Assembly (NCBI GenBank): GCA_003427395.1
Contig: BFEA01000382.1
Location: forward strand, 164,195-212,800
DNA length: 48,606 nt
Reading direction: 5' to 3'
Source: Chara braunii
Lineage: Eukaryota; Streptophyta; Charophyceae; Charales; Characeae
Positions within the stretch are counted from its first letter, which is position 1. Each line of letters starts with the position of its first letter. Positions 10,476 to 20,854 of this stretch are shown here, one piece after another. The notes beneath the pieces were generated by a model. The model was given only the letters and a program-made list of their open reading frames with translations, was not told where the DNA came from and searched no databases. The position numbers were made by a program, and so were the translations under genes.

Positions 10476-11021
10476 TAGGGGCGATTACTCCCGATTGTTG
10501 GATTTGGGAAGGCGTGGACGTGGCAAAGGAAGCCGTCGGCCATGCATCTGTCAAAGCCCGTTTCAAAAATGAGGAATCAAGCTTTCTTTCCTTACGCAAT
10601 TTCATATTGAGTTCATGCAAGCATTCCGCAGTCACCGAGGAGGCAAGTTTAATTCGTCTCAAGTCGGGCTTTCGTCCTTCCACTAACCAGGTCAGTGGAA
10701 TCAATCGGAGCCCTTCGTTTTCCAATTGCTCCAGTTGGTTGGGCAAAAAGCGGACGTCGAATAGAGGGGCGTAGAGACGAGCCCGTTTCCTTTCTATATC
10801 AACTAAAATTCGAGTCATGGCAATTTCAAATAGACAAAAGGTAAGTTTACCCTGAAATACTGGCGAGCGTTTTTGATGCTAGCGGCAGCGAGGACTCCAG
10901 ACATGGCACATTGAGAAAGAAAGGAGAACCATCGATCTCTATCCAAGCAATTACCCAAAAGGCGTTCCTAACCACTATAAGCATAAAGGGGACCAACTTG
11001 GACTCAACTTCCGCTTGACCC
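10476..11021 (-). other. LINE ORF1-ORF2 connector or ORF1 C-terminal remnant
   Basis: Two open frames (11035-10847 and 10818-10462) lie between the recognised ORF1 and the endonuclease. The second contains a charged helix-like segment (ELNMKLRKERKLDSSFLK) and overlaps the first bases of the endonuclease frame. They may be the C-terminal part of ORF1 after a frameshift; no domain was recognised. Confidence 0.4.
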
Positions 11022-12446
11022 TTAAGACAACGCATCCATGCAAGGCCGAAATGGTTTACGTTTACCTATGTTTGAAGACATTGGCTGTGATCCGTTGGAG
11101 CTGCCAAAAACCTCAGCATGCATTTCATCTATCCTGATGTCCACTCCCCCTTCACTTAATCTCCTTTGTTTCCCTGAAGATGCGTCTGTCTGCCGAAAGC
11201 CGCTTAGATTGGGTGTCAAAGTCCCAAATAATGTCGGGCCTGATCGATGCATCCCCTGAGATGGGTTGCGTGACAGCATCCCATTTTGGAACGCTCCGTT
11301 CTGCTGGTTACCTTGTTGTAAGTCCATCATCATACCTTGATTCCACAGAGTAAACACATGGCATTGCAGGTTGGCGACAGAGGAGCTCATCCCTAGCTTC
11401 GAGTTCATCATCGACATGTCGTATGAAGTTGAGGCAAACGAATGAGATGGCAGACTTTGCAGGTAAGCTGCCCAGGCAGCTTCCGTCGTTGAAGCCAACA
11501 AATTACGCTGAGCTAGATTGGCTCTTGTCGGTTGAATCGATACTCTCCCTGGGGAGAAGATAGGATTCAACCGAGTTGACACATTGCCTGGGAGGTTGGA
11601 GCTAGTGGCTGCTTGCTGGTTTACTGGGGGGACATGCCCTACCGACACACCAGGCGCCCTTAGTGTACCTGTGTACTCGGGACGGCGTTCAGAACCTCTT
11701 GGAACGGATGACGCTTGCTGCTGATTCGAGTGTGGTTCTCCTTGAGTGCGGCGATCCGATCTTCTGCAGGTAAGTTCCGTGTGGAAAAAGGTACGACATC
11801 TCTTGCACCATGCAGTAGCTGCATTTGCAAGTTTGACCTCCAACAAGTCACCTTGACTCGTTTGAACTGTGATTTTGTCTTTCATGTTGGCTTTCTGCGC
11901 TGGATCAATATTGAAGCGCAGGTTCACCAACTTCGGATCCGCCTCGTCCGCTTCAGGTTTATGCTGCTTCAGTATTTTTCCAATTGCCTTTTCTAAATGG
12001 ACGTGGAGAAAAGGCATTTCATCCACCGGAACTCCCACAGCCACGACCCAAAACGTGTTTTGGTTTATCAATTGCCTCCAGTCTCAGATCTCGGCCCGCG
12101 TCAACCAAGGTTTGAACTCAGTTCTGTATGTCATCCCGGCTAGGTCGATGAAGTCCGTCTTTGTCCTGAGCATCCAGTCGGTGGTGATGTGCGCTCTCGG
12201 CACATACGATACCACGTTAGGGCTTTCAACCTTGATTCTGGCGCGCTTGAGATCTTGGCCGAAGGTCTCCTCTCGTATCCAAACATCTTCGTAAGCACGT
12301 ACCACATCCTCTTTCACTTTCTTCGGGAGAAAACGTGCACCATCCCAGAAGATGACAGTAACTGATCTCTCCTTCAACCATTTTATCTTGATTTCGTCAA
12401 GCGTGGAATTCAAGATAAATTTAACCTCCCTGCCAGTTACTTCCAT
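11022..12446 (-). pseudogene. LINE ORF1 (Gag-like RNA-binding protein with zinc knuckle)
   Basis: The frame starts with ATG at 12446 and is interrupted by a TGA at 12084-12086, continuing in the same frame to 11022. The first 220 or so residues resemble the DUF4283-like N-terminal domain of plant LINE ORF1. It is followed by a CX2CX4HX4C zinc knuckle, CKRCRTFFHTELTC. The C-terminal half is Ser/Gln/Asn-rich and probably disordered. ORF1 proteins coat LINE RNA. The TGA could be a CGA-to-TGA change. A different upstream frame (12637-12437) may be 5' untranslated or frameshifted sequence. Confidence 0.8.
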
Positions 12447-12650
12447 TTCACTCGGATCGATATCTGTGGGTAGAATACCTTTCTCATAGCAGGCCCTAAT
12501 AATTTCTCCTCCAAGCGATAGTCGACTGGTACTTGGGCCCTGCCATCTTGTTCACCTCGTCTCCCTGTCTCGGCTTCCATTCTCTGGTTCTCACTAGCGC
12601 TTTCTACTCTGAAGGGATTACCAATCACTCCTTCCAAGAAACCACTCTAT

Positions 12651-12954
12651 CTTAGAAAATTGGGGCAGGGACGAGCCGACTCTGACCGCTGATAGCCTAC
12701 ACCATGGCTCTCGCCATAGGTCAACGTCAACACGAGGACACGAAGCTACCACCTACGCTGACGATTCCATGTCCAAGTCGCCCATCGTCGGTCAGGCCAT
12801 CCCACTGAGCAAGCGACGCTTGGACCGAGCGCTGCCGCGCCAGCCGAAGCGCCTTACCGGACCTGTCCCGCATTCGCTGATACCGCAAAAATATATTCAA
12901 GGTATATGACTGCGGACTTTGCAAACTGGACTTTTTGGAATTTATCTGAAGTTT
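12651..12954. other. Unassigned gap between the LINE and a gypsy relic
   Basis: Probably contains the LINE 5' untranslated region and the insertion junction. No convincing coding frame, promoter motif or target-site duplication was seen. Confidence 0.4.
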
Positions 12955-13480
12955 TTCTTACTTTGAATGTTCTAGCACTATTCATAGGTGTTCCTCACGC
13001 TCTTTTAACGTCTTGCTGAAAACCATGATGTCATTGTGGTAGACGACCACAAATTTGTCCAACCAGTCCTTGAACATTTCGGTTGATCTCTGGAAGGTTG
13101 CAGGGACGTTAGTCAGTTCGAATGGCATGACAGGAAACTTGTATGCCCGTTCCTTGTGTGGAACGCTGTCCGATGTTGATCTTCTGGGGCTATCTCAATT
13201 GGATGGTACCCATACTTGAGGTCAACTTGTGAGAAGTACCTGCAACCTTGCCATCGATAAAGTAAGTCATCTATCAGAGGTAATGTTTCAACATTCTTCA
13301 CTGTTCTGGTGTTTACTCCTCCGTCGGTGATACACAGTCTAAGCTCTCCTTTTTAAGGCACAAACAATATATAGGTGTGCCGAAGGGCGAAGAACTTGGT
13401 TTAATCCAACCCTTCCCAGCTAGTTCTCGCAGGTTTTTAAATTTGAAAAGGTTATATCGGTAGGTTCCTCCTGCAATTCT
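12955..13480 (-). pseudogene. Ty3/gypsy reverse transcriptase fragment
   Basis: The frame 13301-13113 carries the RT block with the first catalytic Asp (FSQVDLKYGYHPI) and the PEDQHRTAF segment. Upstream sequence (13440-13320) holds the GWI.PS.SPFG region. Downstream of a frameshift near 13115 the PFELTNVPATFQ-like block follows. The catalytic YxDD is changed to VYHND. It is too short and too broken to function. Confidence 0.85.
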
Positions 13481-13523
13481 TTGCATCAATTAGTAGTTTT
13501 TCACAATTCTTAGCATCAGTTAA

Positions 13524-13651
13524 TAGCTTTTCAATAGAAGGCTAAGTTAGTAGCTTTCAATAGAAGGCTAAGTTAGTAGCTTTCAAGAGAAGGCTAAGTT
13601 AGTAGCACTTCAATAGAATGCTAAGTTAGTAGCTTTTCAATAGAAGGGTTG
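13524..13651. repeat. 26-27-bp tandem array, five copies
   Basis: Units beginning TAGC at 13524, 13551, 13577, 13603 and 13630 share the consensus TTCAATAGAAGGCTAAGTTAG with small changes. This is a minisatellite within the relic. It lacks unique spacers, so it is not CRISPR-like. Confidence 0.85.
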
Positions 13652-13659
13652 GCGTGCTT

Positions 13660-14705
13660 TTATGGATTGTCCTTAGGCTTGACAATCCATCATAGCATCA
13701 TTTGCCAATTTCTTTCACACACAGAGCTATGGAATGCAGACAAACTCACACAACAGAAAGACAATAAAGAGTTCTGACCGGACTTGTGAAACAATTTGAC
13801 CGGTTGAACTTATCTTTGTTGTCTTTGAGCTTGCCTATCTTTTTCCTATAGTCAATGTTTGGGTTAGTTTCTTCATGCCAGTGCATACCCAGAATTAGAT
13901 AGAACGGCAAATTCTTTCCTGTGAGAAGGATATCTCATTCAAGATATTTTATCCTCCTTCTGTACGATGCGTCTTCTTAATTGCTTATTTTGGGATATAA
14001 GATCCAGTAGGACCCTCATCAACAAAACCTCCAACTCTAGATCTAGTAGTTTCAGTATCCACCATGATCAATTGTCCTTTTTTGCTAACTTTTTTAGCCA
14101 TGAACTTCTTGAAGCAACGGGTTCTTTTCCAAGTTCATCAAGGGATTCACCCAAGCCACAAAACAGAAAACATTTTCAGGGCAGTTTGGATGAGGGGCTG
14201 AAGAAGAGCATCCTGTACCATAGGAGCTTGGGGCTTGAAGGGAAGTAGTGGCCGCCAACGCATCAGCATCACCAGACTCAGTAGGTGCAAATTCTACTCC
14301 TGCTTGCTGCTCTCTTTTTGGTGTGATGATGTGTCCTTCCGTGCCACCGTTGAAGGCATGCTCCCTTGTCCATACTTTCTTTTAGACCTCTTGGGTTATC
14401 CCCATTTTCTTCCCGGATGAGGAGGCAATTCCAGGATCAGGGAAACTTCTAGGCTTCTTCTTCTTCTTTACCTCTTCTTGGCCTCCCTTGCTGGCGGCAA
14501 CAGGTATGGTTCTCCCTTCAAAGACTCGCTGCTGTCATCTCCCTCTCCCTCGTCCCTTTGAGGGGCCATCTCTGTGTGGTGGCATCACCAAAGAGAACAA
14601 GGAGATGCTCTTGCCTCTTTTGTCTAAAAATAATAATTTTGCTCAGTCCCGATTGTGCTCCTCTCTTAACTGTTCCTGCGTATGCCCCTCCCCTTATCTC
14701 TGACA
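13660..14705 (-). other. Gypsy relic linker region
   Basis: Only short broken frames are visible. A minus-strand segment around 14099-13975 (MAKKVSKKGQLIMVDTE) looks coding-like and may be part of the Gag-protease junction of the relic, but no domain is recognisable. Confidence 0.35.
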
Positions 14706-15170
14706 TTATTTGTTCCCTTCATAGTGCCAAATCTGCAAACCGTCTACAGTTGTACTCCAGATTTCTTGATTCAGGGACCAGCTGAGATCGGGTGGGGGTT
14801 CAGGCAAGGCTTTGGAATAGATGTATTTCACTTGGCTGCCTTTGACGTCAACACTTGCCACTTGCATGAGTCGATCCATCTCTTGAGTGAGAGCATCAAC
14901 TGACGTTCGTTTCTTTTGGCCAATTGATATGATGTCCTGGAAAGCTTGATCTGCGCTGGTCTCGTCCAAGAACCTTCATGAAGTCATTTAGGTTCTGTGT
15001 CTTTGCCCATTCTGCCAACTCATACCCAAACCCCACTACTTTCGCCTTATTCGACACCCATGCTTTGGCATCTTCGCTAATGCGGGAAGTGGCAACGAGA
15101 CTTGGCTCTTAGAATGCACCGGGGACACGGAGCAGCAGGTTTGGATTTCTGCAATCCATGACAACAAGTT
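14706..15170 (-). pseudogene. Gag-like fragment of the gypsy relic
   Basis: The frame 14969-14706 (87 residues) begins MDETSADQAFQDIISI and contains a Gln/Lys-rich helix and a Pro-rich stretch before its stop. Upstream sequence in another frame (SEDAKAWVSNKAK) looks like the preceding part of Gag. The similarity is to the retrotransposon Gag fold by general pattern only. Confidence 0.5.
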
Positions 15171-15208
15171 CTCGATCCTCTTTCTGTTATAGGTAGAGGG
15201 CATCTTAA

Positions 15209-15712
15209 ACCACTAGTACCTCCGCCAGTGTTGGGAAATTACGATGTTTTGCCAGTTCCCGAAGTTATCGAGGGTGGGACACAGGGCCGGCACTGTCCCA
15301 TAAATCAGATTTTTATATTGCCCGCGAGTGAAAAAAAAACGAAAAAAAAAAAAACTCTCTACTGCAATGATGTCGGGCAGGGTAGTCTTGGAGGCCATGC
15401 TCAGAGTCTTCCTCCACAGAATGCACCTCACCGGTAAGCCGGTCACATTCTGGATGTTACTGTTTTCTTTTTTTTCTTGCTCGTGTGTTTCTTATAAGTC
15501 CCCTGCCAATGAGGCAGGGGGGAATCCGTGAATTGCTCAAGCCGTCCGTGATCTGCTCAAGCTGTGTTTTGTCAGAGGATTGTAACACTCATCACACTTG
15601 TACTAAGGGGAAAGTATCCAACCATTTTCACGGCCGGATCCGTGTGCCCGTTTTTTCCCCCTTCTATTCTCTTTTTCGAATCTGACAACCTGGCCACGGG
15701 GCTGAGATGCCT
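15209..15712. mobile_element. TTAA-type DNA transposon, truncated copy 2
   Basis: TTAA at 15205-15208 is followed by ACCACTAGTACCTCCG, one mismatch from the copy 1 terminal repeat. About 500 bp then match copy 1 in the opposite orientation, including AATTACGATG, a GGTGGGACAC-like block, GATGTCGGGC and TGTGATCTGCTCAAGCTGTG-type sequences. The match stops after GGCTGAGATGCC at about 15712, so the distal TIR is missing. It lies between the gypsy relic and the TCTGG array. Confidence 0.85.
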
Positions 15713-15744
15713 TGGCTCACTCGAGCGAGCACCTGGCCCTGCCC

Positions 15745-15838
15745 TTGGTTTTGGTCTGACCTGAGGTCTGTTCTGGTTTGGCCTCGTATGGTCTGGTCTG
15801 GTCTGGGTCTGGTCCCATCTGGTCTGGTCTGAGCCCGG
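15745..15838. repeat. TCTGG/GGTCTGG minisatellite, left flank of the giant element
   Basis: Irregular reiterations of GGTCTGG and CATCTGG end directly at the LTR start. The same type of array follows the right LTR at 36764-36960, so both outer edges of the retrotransposon touch this satellite. Confidence 0.75.
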
Positions 15839-17375
15839 TGTCGGGCGGCTGCCTACCAGCCAAATACCTCCACTACAAAAAGAAAAAAAGTTTTGTTGTT
15901 TTCCTGGATTTCGGGTGTTTCTTGTGTGTGAATGAATGTGCCAGAAGGGCTTTGAGAGTTTTTTTTTTATTTTTATTTGTACTAACTTTCGGACGAGCAG
16001 AGGCGATGGCCGGTACAGCTGGAACGAGCGGGGTCGAGCGGACAGCGCTGGGATTTTCGGGACCATGCAAAAGCAGGGGAAAAGAAAGGTGGACCTTGGG
16101 CAGTAACTTGAGAACGACGGAAATGAAGAAGCCGGGGAGAACCAGTTTTTTTCGGGTACAAGAGACGATTGAGCAGCCGCAGGCGCACATAGCAGACGGC
16201 GATCACGCCCGAGAAAGGAATCCACAAAAGAGGGAGGAGAATTCAGAGGGTCAACGACGAGTGCCGGCAGCCGGTGGCGACCTGAGCTTGGACATGCAGA
16301 CAACCACGGTCGCAGGGCTTGCAGCTGGCGCCGCCAGGCGATGGCTAGAAAATCACGGGACAATACTCGTTTCCGGGTATGCGAATCGGCCGGGTGGTAG
16401 TACAAAGTGCAAACGGCGCTACCGAACATAGCGATCAGGCTCGCGGCGAGCGGCTTCGACGGAGGGAGGGTCACTGCTAGTAATTCCGCAGAAACCTACC
16501 AAGATGGTTGGTGTGAGGAAGCGGCCACTCCGGCGCTGGGCCTATTGCACTTGGTTGAGGTAAGGCCAAATTTTTCCCAAAAAAAAAAAGGGGGCACTGG
16601 AAACGGGTTGACACGAAGACCTAAGAGATCTCACTGAGCAGAGGTTTCTAGTATGGGGGAGGGACTCGGGAAAAGTGGGGGTAATGAATCGCCAGTTGCA
16701 ACTATCAGGGACCGAGTATGATAGAAGGAAGTGGACGAGCTACTCATAGGCGAGGAAGAAGGACAAACGGGGAGGATCCGATGGAACGTAGAAAGAATGA
16801 GAGGATTGGCGGAAAGAGCGAAACGGGGGATCGATCGATGGGAAGTTGAACATAGGCGCCAATAAAGGGGAGCAGACCGCGGCCGAACGATGCCGAGCGA
16901 TGAACGAAGGAGCATCTGGTCGATTGCCCGCGCCTGGCAAAGGAAGGAGGTGTGGCCCCAACTCAAACAGCTGGCGGGGGGCAGACAAGAAAGGGCGGGT
17001 AGGTCCTCGCCAACTGCAGGAACGGGCAGCGAAGGGATGAGCCTGACCCAAAAAGGGGGCGGCAAAAGTCGGGAATAGAGTTGGAGTAAAATCAAGAAGA
17101 GGATGCCCTCCTAGCACCCGCGAAAAACGGTTACAACTGTGCGGAAGGTACGATTTTGAAGGCGGGAAGAAGATGGATGGGAGAACGCGCTGTGAATCCG
17201 TGCCGAAGAGGAACAAGAGATGGGATTCGCGGAGGAGGAAGGGGAGAGGATATATTGTTGGGGAAGCTGATCAACAAGGCGGGAGATTGAAAAAATTGAT
17301 AAATTTCGGACGAAGAACGCCGGGGCGAGGGAACAAATCGCGAAGCAAGCCATCGAAGGAGGTCCGATCGAGAAG

Positions 17376-17383
17376 TATAAAAG
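17376..17383 (+). promoter_or_regulatory. Candidate LTR TATA box
   Basis: TATAAAAG in a GC-mixed context, about 1.5 kb into the LTR. The same octamer in the same surroundings (GAAGTATAAAAGGAGGAAGG) is conserved at 33998-34005 in the 3' LTR. It is a plausible U3 promoter for plus-strand transcription; no start site can be fixed from sequence alone. Confidence 0.45.
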
Positions 17384-17610
17384 GAGGAAGGGAGGATTTT
17401 CAAAAAAGNGGGGGATCGGCGCACGTACTGAGACGCACGGAACGCCCGGAGATTTGCAGTGGCGCACAACGGAGGGCGCCGATAGAGAGGCAGAGAGGGG
17501 CGAGGTTAGCGCACGTAGTAATAGAAGCGGGCGATCGAGTTCTGCGTACTTACGGCGGGCCGGGCCTCGCAAGAAGCGATTCCAGCAGCTAAGTTTAGAG
17601 TGGCGGAGCG

Positions 17611-17650
17611 AGCGAGCGAGCGAGCGAGCGAGAGAGAGAGAGAGAGAAGG
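17611..17650 (+). repeat. GAGC/GA microsatellite in the 5' LTR
   Basis: GAGC tetramers turn into a GA run. The corresponding site in the 3' LTR (about 34220-34312) has expanded GATA and GA runs, so this locus is mutable between the two LTRs. Confidence 0.8.
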
Positions 17651-18403
17651 AGAGGGACGTTTGTTCATCGGGACGAGTCGCCATAAAAGGCTTCACAGGC
17701 GCTCGAGTTCGGGGGGATCATTCTGCAAGACGGGACGACACGCGAAGTCACGCCACTGCTCGACGTCGGAAGGGCGCGCGACAAGCCAGCGCGCGTGGTG
17801 GTAATAGCGCACGCTGGAGCTCCGTGTACGTTCAACTGGCCATGCATTGCAGGAAGCGGTTGAGTTTAGAGTGGCGGACCGGTGAAGAGAGGCCGAGAGG
17901 TAGAGAAAGAGAGGGAGAGAGCTAGAGAGGGAGAGAGGGAGAGAGAGACGCTCGGCGGAACGATCCTGCATACGAAGTTTTACCGGCGGTCGAGTTCAGA
18001 GGGGTCGTTCCGTGAGACGAGGCAACTCACAAGGACGTGCTTGTGCTCAAGTCCGGGAGGGCGCTCGAGGGGCTAGCGCGCGAGGTAGCTCGAGCTTGCG
18101 AATCTCGCTTTCGTCAGCTAGCCGGTCCTCTCGGGAGACGTCGCCAGCGTTAGAGCCTGGTGTGGCAGACCGAGAGAGAGGGAAAGAGAGAGGGGCGTTC
18201 GAAGGCCCATCGCCGGGGTCGCTCAAAAGCTTGCACCCAGAACATTCGGCCTATCACTCGAGGCGGCCTCAGGGCCCGAATTCTGAGACTCACTCATTCG
18301 TGGCGGTCACTCGACCCGACGGACCATTACCGGAGGTCATACCTGCGCCTGAGCTCGGGGTGACGAACATTCGGTCGGACGGGCCAACATGCGGGTGCGG
18401 TCT

Positions 18404-18497
18404 GCGTGTGGGGAGCCAGTAACCGCCACGCCAGACGCTAGGAGCATACTCTCGCATTCAGCGTGTGGGGAGCCAGTAACCGCCACGCCAGACGCTA
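18404..18497. repeat. 57-bp tandem duplication unique to the 5' LTR
   Basis: GCGTGTGGGGAGCCAGTAAC recurs at 18404 and 18461, each followed by CGCCACGCCAGACGCTA. The 3' LTR has a single diverged counterpart near 35107. The duplication therefore probably arose after insertion. Confidence 0.75.
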
Positions 18498-18906
18498 AGA
18501 GGAAAGAGAGAGAGGAAGAAAGGGCGAAAGAGACGAAGAGAGAGAGGGCGAGAGATAGAGGGGTAAAGGGAAAGCTAGAAAGAGAGAGAGTCGAAGGAGG
18601 CTCACCAGAGTCTCTCTCGGGGACCAAGAAGGGGGAAGTGAGTGACAAAGAAAATTGAGGTGGGACTGCCGGGATAGCACCTGAGGAGGAGGGGGGGATC
18701 CTAGGGGGGAAGCCCCGGGGCCATGCACCATAACGGGTACGGAAGGGTGTCAAAAAGAGCTCTGTCAAGAGGGTCACATCGGGCGTCGAAACCGTTCTCA
18801 GTGACGGGCGGAGAAAAACTCCGAGAGGGGAAGGACAGAAGGGGGGAAGCTCCTCGGGGTTCTTCGCCGACGTCTTGACTAGTGGGTTTCCTAGCTCGAT
18901 AAAGCA

Positions 18907-19720
18907 CTTGTGATTCGGTACGGTCTGTTCGCAGTTCTTCGAGAGTTGGGTGATCGACCCTGTTCGGGAAAGCTCGCTGAAAAGCCTTTGGGAATTGGTG
19001 CGGGCTGAGTGCTCGAATCGGTTTGGAAAAGTTCGGTATAGTCTGAGGAAAGGTATCTCTGATTTGGAGTGGTCTGCTCGGAGTTCTGCGTAAGTTAAGT
19101 GCTCGAATCTGTTTGGAAAAGTTCGGTATAGCCTGAGGAAAAGCATCTGTGATTTGGAGCGGTCTGTTGGGAGTTCTGTGTAAGCTAAGTGCTCGAATCT
19201 GTTTGGAAAAGTTCGGTATAGCCTGATGAAAAGCATCTGTGATTTGGAGCGGTCTGTTCGGAGTTCTGCGTAAGCTAAGTGCTCGAATCTGTTTGGAAAA
19301 GTTCGGTATAGCCTGAGGAAAANGAAAAGCATCTGTGATTTGGAGCGGTCTGTTCGGAGTTCTGCGTAAGCTAAGTGCTCGAATCTGTTTGGAAAAGTTC
19401 GGTATAGCCTGAGGAAAAACATCTGTGATTTGGAGCGGTCTGTTCGGAGTTCTGCGTAAGCTGAGTGCTCGAATCTGTTTGGAAAAGTTTGTTATAGTCT
19501 GAGGAAAAACATTTGTGATTTGGTGCGGTCTGTTCGGAGCTCTTCGTGAGTCGGTACTCTACTCTGTTTGGGGAAATTCGGTATAATCTGAAGAAAAGGC
19601 ATTTGTGCGGTCTGAGTGCTTGAATTTGTTTGGGAAAACTCGGAATAGTCTGAGGAAAAGCCTCAGGGATTCGGACCGGGCTGTTCAGAGGCTCTTTTGC
19701 GGGTTGGCTGCTTGAATCAG
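18907..19720. repeat. 90-bp tandem array in the 5' LTR
   Basis: GTGCTCGAATC starts units at about 19009, 19099, 19189, 19279, 19375 and 19465 (period 90 bp; the 96-bp step contains the ambiguous base at 19323). More degenerate units lie on both sides. The shared core includes GGAAAAGTTCGGTATAG and CATCTGTGATTTGGAGCGG. On the minus strand the array is open and encodes 30-residue repeats (core RLYRTFPNRFEHLAYAELR), because 90 is a multiple of 3. The 3' LTR holds the same array with an assembly gap. Confidence 0.88.
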
Positions 19721-20017
19721 ATTGGGAAGGAAGCCACCTAGCGACTATCCACCTCTAAAACCGTGCTTCCTAGTCTGAGGGGATGCATCTGTGATTTGGT
19801 GAGGTCTGCTCTGGGGGGGGGGTTCTTCAAGGGGTTGGGCACTCGAACCGGTCTAGGAAGGGAAGTGCTGAGAGGCCAATCCCCTCGCGAGTGTCCTTCG
19901 GGGCGGAGGCGGTGCGATTCGACAGGGGTAAGTACCAGGCCTTGGGAAGGGTCACAACGGAGCGAGGTAATCCCTCGCGTGGCCGGGGTAGTCAAGGAGC
20001 TACTAGTATCGACAAAG

Positions 20018-20035
20018 TGGCGCTGTTGTCGGGGA
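20018..20035 (+). promoter_or_regulatory. Primer-binding site, tRNA-Asp-like
   Basis: TGGCGCTGTTGTCGGGGA lies 3 bp after the inferred LTR end CA. It is close to the complement expected for the 3' end of plant tRNA-Asp (from memory, two differences, both C to T). It would prime minus-strand DNA synthesis and supports the 5' LTR boundary. Confidence 0.7.
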
Positions 20036-20854
20036 TGGGCTTTCTCCCACGGCCGCGGCCGGCTCAGGAACTGCGGGGTAAGGGAGAACTGGCGTGACAG
20101 GTGGTGGAGGTTTTTTTTTTCTGAGTTTTCGACATCAAATTCTTCGTTTTTTTTTCGGCATCAAGTTTTTTTTTTTGGGTATCCAGTTTCTTATCAGCAT
20201 CAATTTGTTCGGGGTCTATCGGCATCAGCATTTCCTTTTCAGCATCATTTTCTTGGGGACTTTCTTCGACTGCGAGTTTCTTCGGGTTTACGCGGCGATT
20301 CGCGACAACTTTTCCTTTGACGGCATTTGGTTTCGTGAGTGGCATCGGTGTGAGGGTTCTATTGGGGGCCTTGTTTCACTGTGGGAAGTGGGTGCTGGGC
20401 TTGTTTGGGTGCAAGGGACTTAGGGTGTCGGGAACTCTTGATTTTGCAGGTCCGCTCCGACCCCGCTTGAGACTTCGGCCCTTGCTACTCCAAGAAAATC
20501 CAGGTCAGTCTCTTGCTGGGGAATGTGATATTTTAGGTTTGTTTATTTATAAAAATCCGCAAATTAGGAGGGAGAAACAGTGCTTGTGGCGGTTTGAATG
20601 AGGGTAAAAGACAACCGAAGGGGGGGAAGAAGAGTCGTAAGGGAAAATAGTGTGATAGGGTCCGCACACGGGGGAGAGAGAGTGGACGCTAGGGGGAGAG
20701 AGGAAAGGGGGGTTCGAGGGAGTCCGGGAGCATTGTCAATTTGGGATCCGAGGGGGTCACTGGGTGTCCTCGACCCACACGGGTTGTGGACGGCATCCGA
20801 ACGGGGCATAGCCCCCGCGCCGGAAAGGATTTCGCGGGAGGGGCTTGAGTTGAG
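20036..20854 (+). other. Untranslated leader with T-rich block
   Basis: From about 20110 to 20300 there are several T homopolymers separated by five irregular copies of a [GA]CATCA core (about 20132, 20158, 20197, 20222 and 20242). The rest is G-rich. A plus-strand frame at 20598-20912 overlaps the next ORF and has no recognisable domain. No gene is supported in this stretch. Confidence 0.5.

Larger units (their letters stand above)
5026..12650 (-). mobile_element. Full-length, degenerate L1-like LINE (non-LTR retrotransposon)
   Basis: On the minus strand the order is ORF1 with a zinc knuckle (about 12446-11022), AP-type endonuclease (10475-9571), reverse transcriptase (about 9500-7000) and a C-terminal region with a zf-RVT cysteine-histidine motif (to 5532). 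A 3' untranslated region of about 480 bp follows, ending in a TAAAA pentamer tail (5026-5050 on the plus strand). This is the classical two-ORF architecture of plant L1-like LINEs, which transpose by target-primed reverse transcription. The 5' end is uncertain (about 12640-12950) and I found no convincing target-site duplication. Frameshifts and stops occur in every domain, and a TTAA-targeting DNA element is inserted in the RT, so it is dead. Confidence 0.92.
12955..15190 (-). mobile_element. Decayed Ty3/gypsy relic (gag fragment and RT fragment)
   Basis: On the minus strand, the segment at about 15170-14706 resembles a gypsy Gag region (QAFQDIISIGQKKRTSV, then VKYIYSKALPEPPPDLSW). The segment at about 13480-12955 is an RT N-terminal half: a GWIKPSSSPFGTP-like block, LPLIDDLLYRWQGCRYFSQVD, then GYHPIEIAPEDQHRTAF. 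After a frameshift the region that should carry YxDD instead reads VYHNDI. Between them is low-quality sequence with stops. No LTRs could be assigned, and protease, RNase H and integrase were not found. It may have been truncated by later insertions, including the TTAA element at 15205. Confidence 0.75.
15839..20014 (+). repeat. 5' LTR of the giant element (about 4.18 kb)
   Basis: Begins TGTCGGGCGGCTGCC and probably ends ...TCGACA, giving TG...CA ends. It matches 32451-36763 along its length with scattered substitutions and indels. Internal content: a TATA-like box at 17376, GA-rich tracts, a 57-bp duplication (18404-18497) absent from the 3' LTR, and a 90-bp tandem array (about 18907-19720). 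The right edge is set by the primer-binding site, because the 3' LTR stops matching about 12 bp earlier. Long minus-strand open frames here are not supported as genes. Confidence 0.88.

Noticed and set aside
13524-13651. CRISPR-like regular repeat
   Set aside because: Units are directly adjacent with no unique spacers, no associated genes, and the setting is eukaryotic.
15572-16474. 300-codon minus-strand frame at the left edge of the 5' LTR (counterpart at 32465-33097)
   Set aside because: It starts in LTR sequence and runs past the LTR boundary into satellite and transposon sequence, is Ser/Pro/Arg-rich, and is shorter and diverged in the other LTR. A shadow frame is more likely than a gene.
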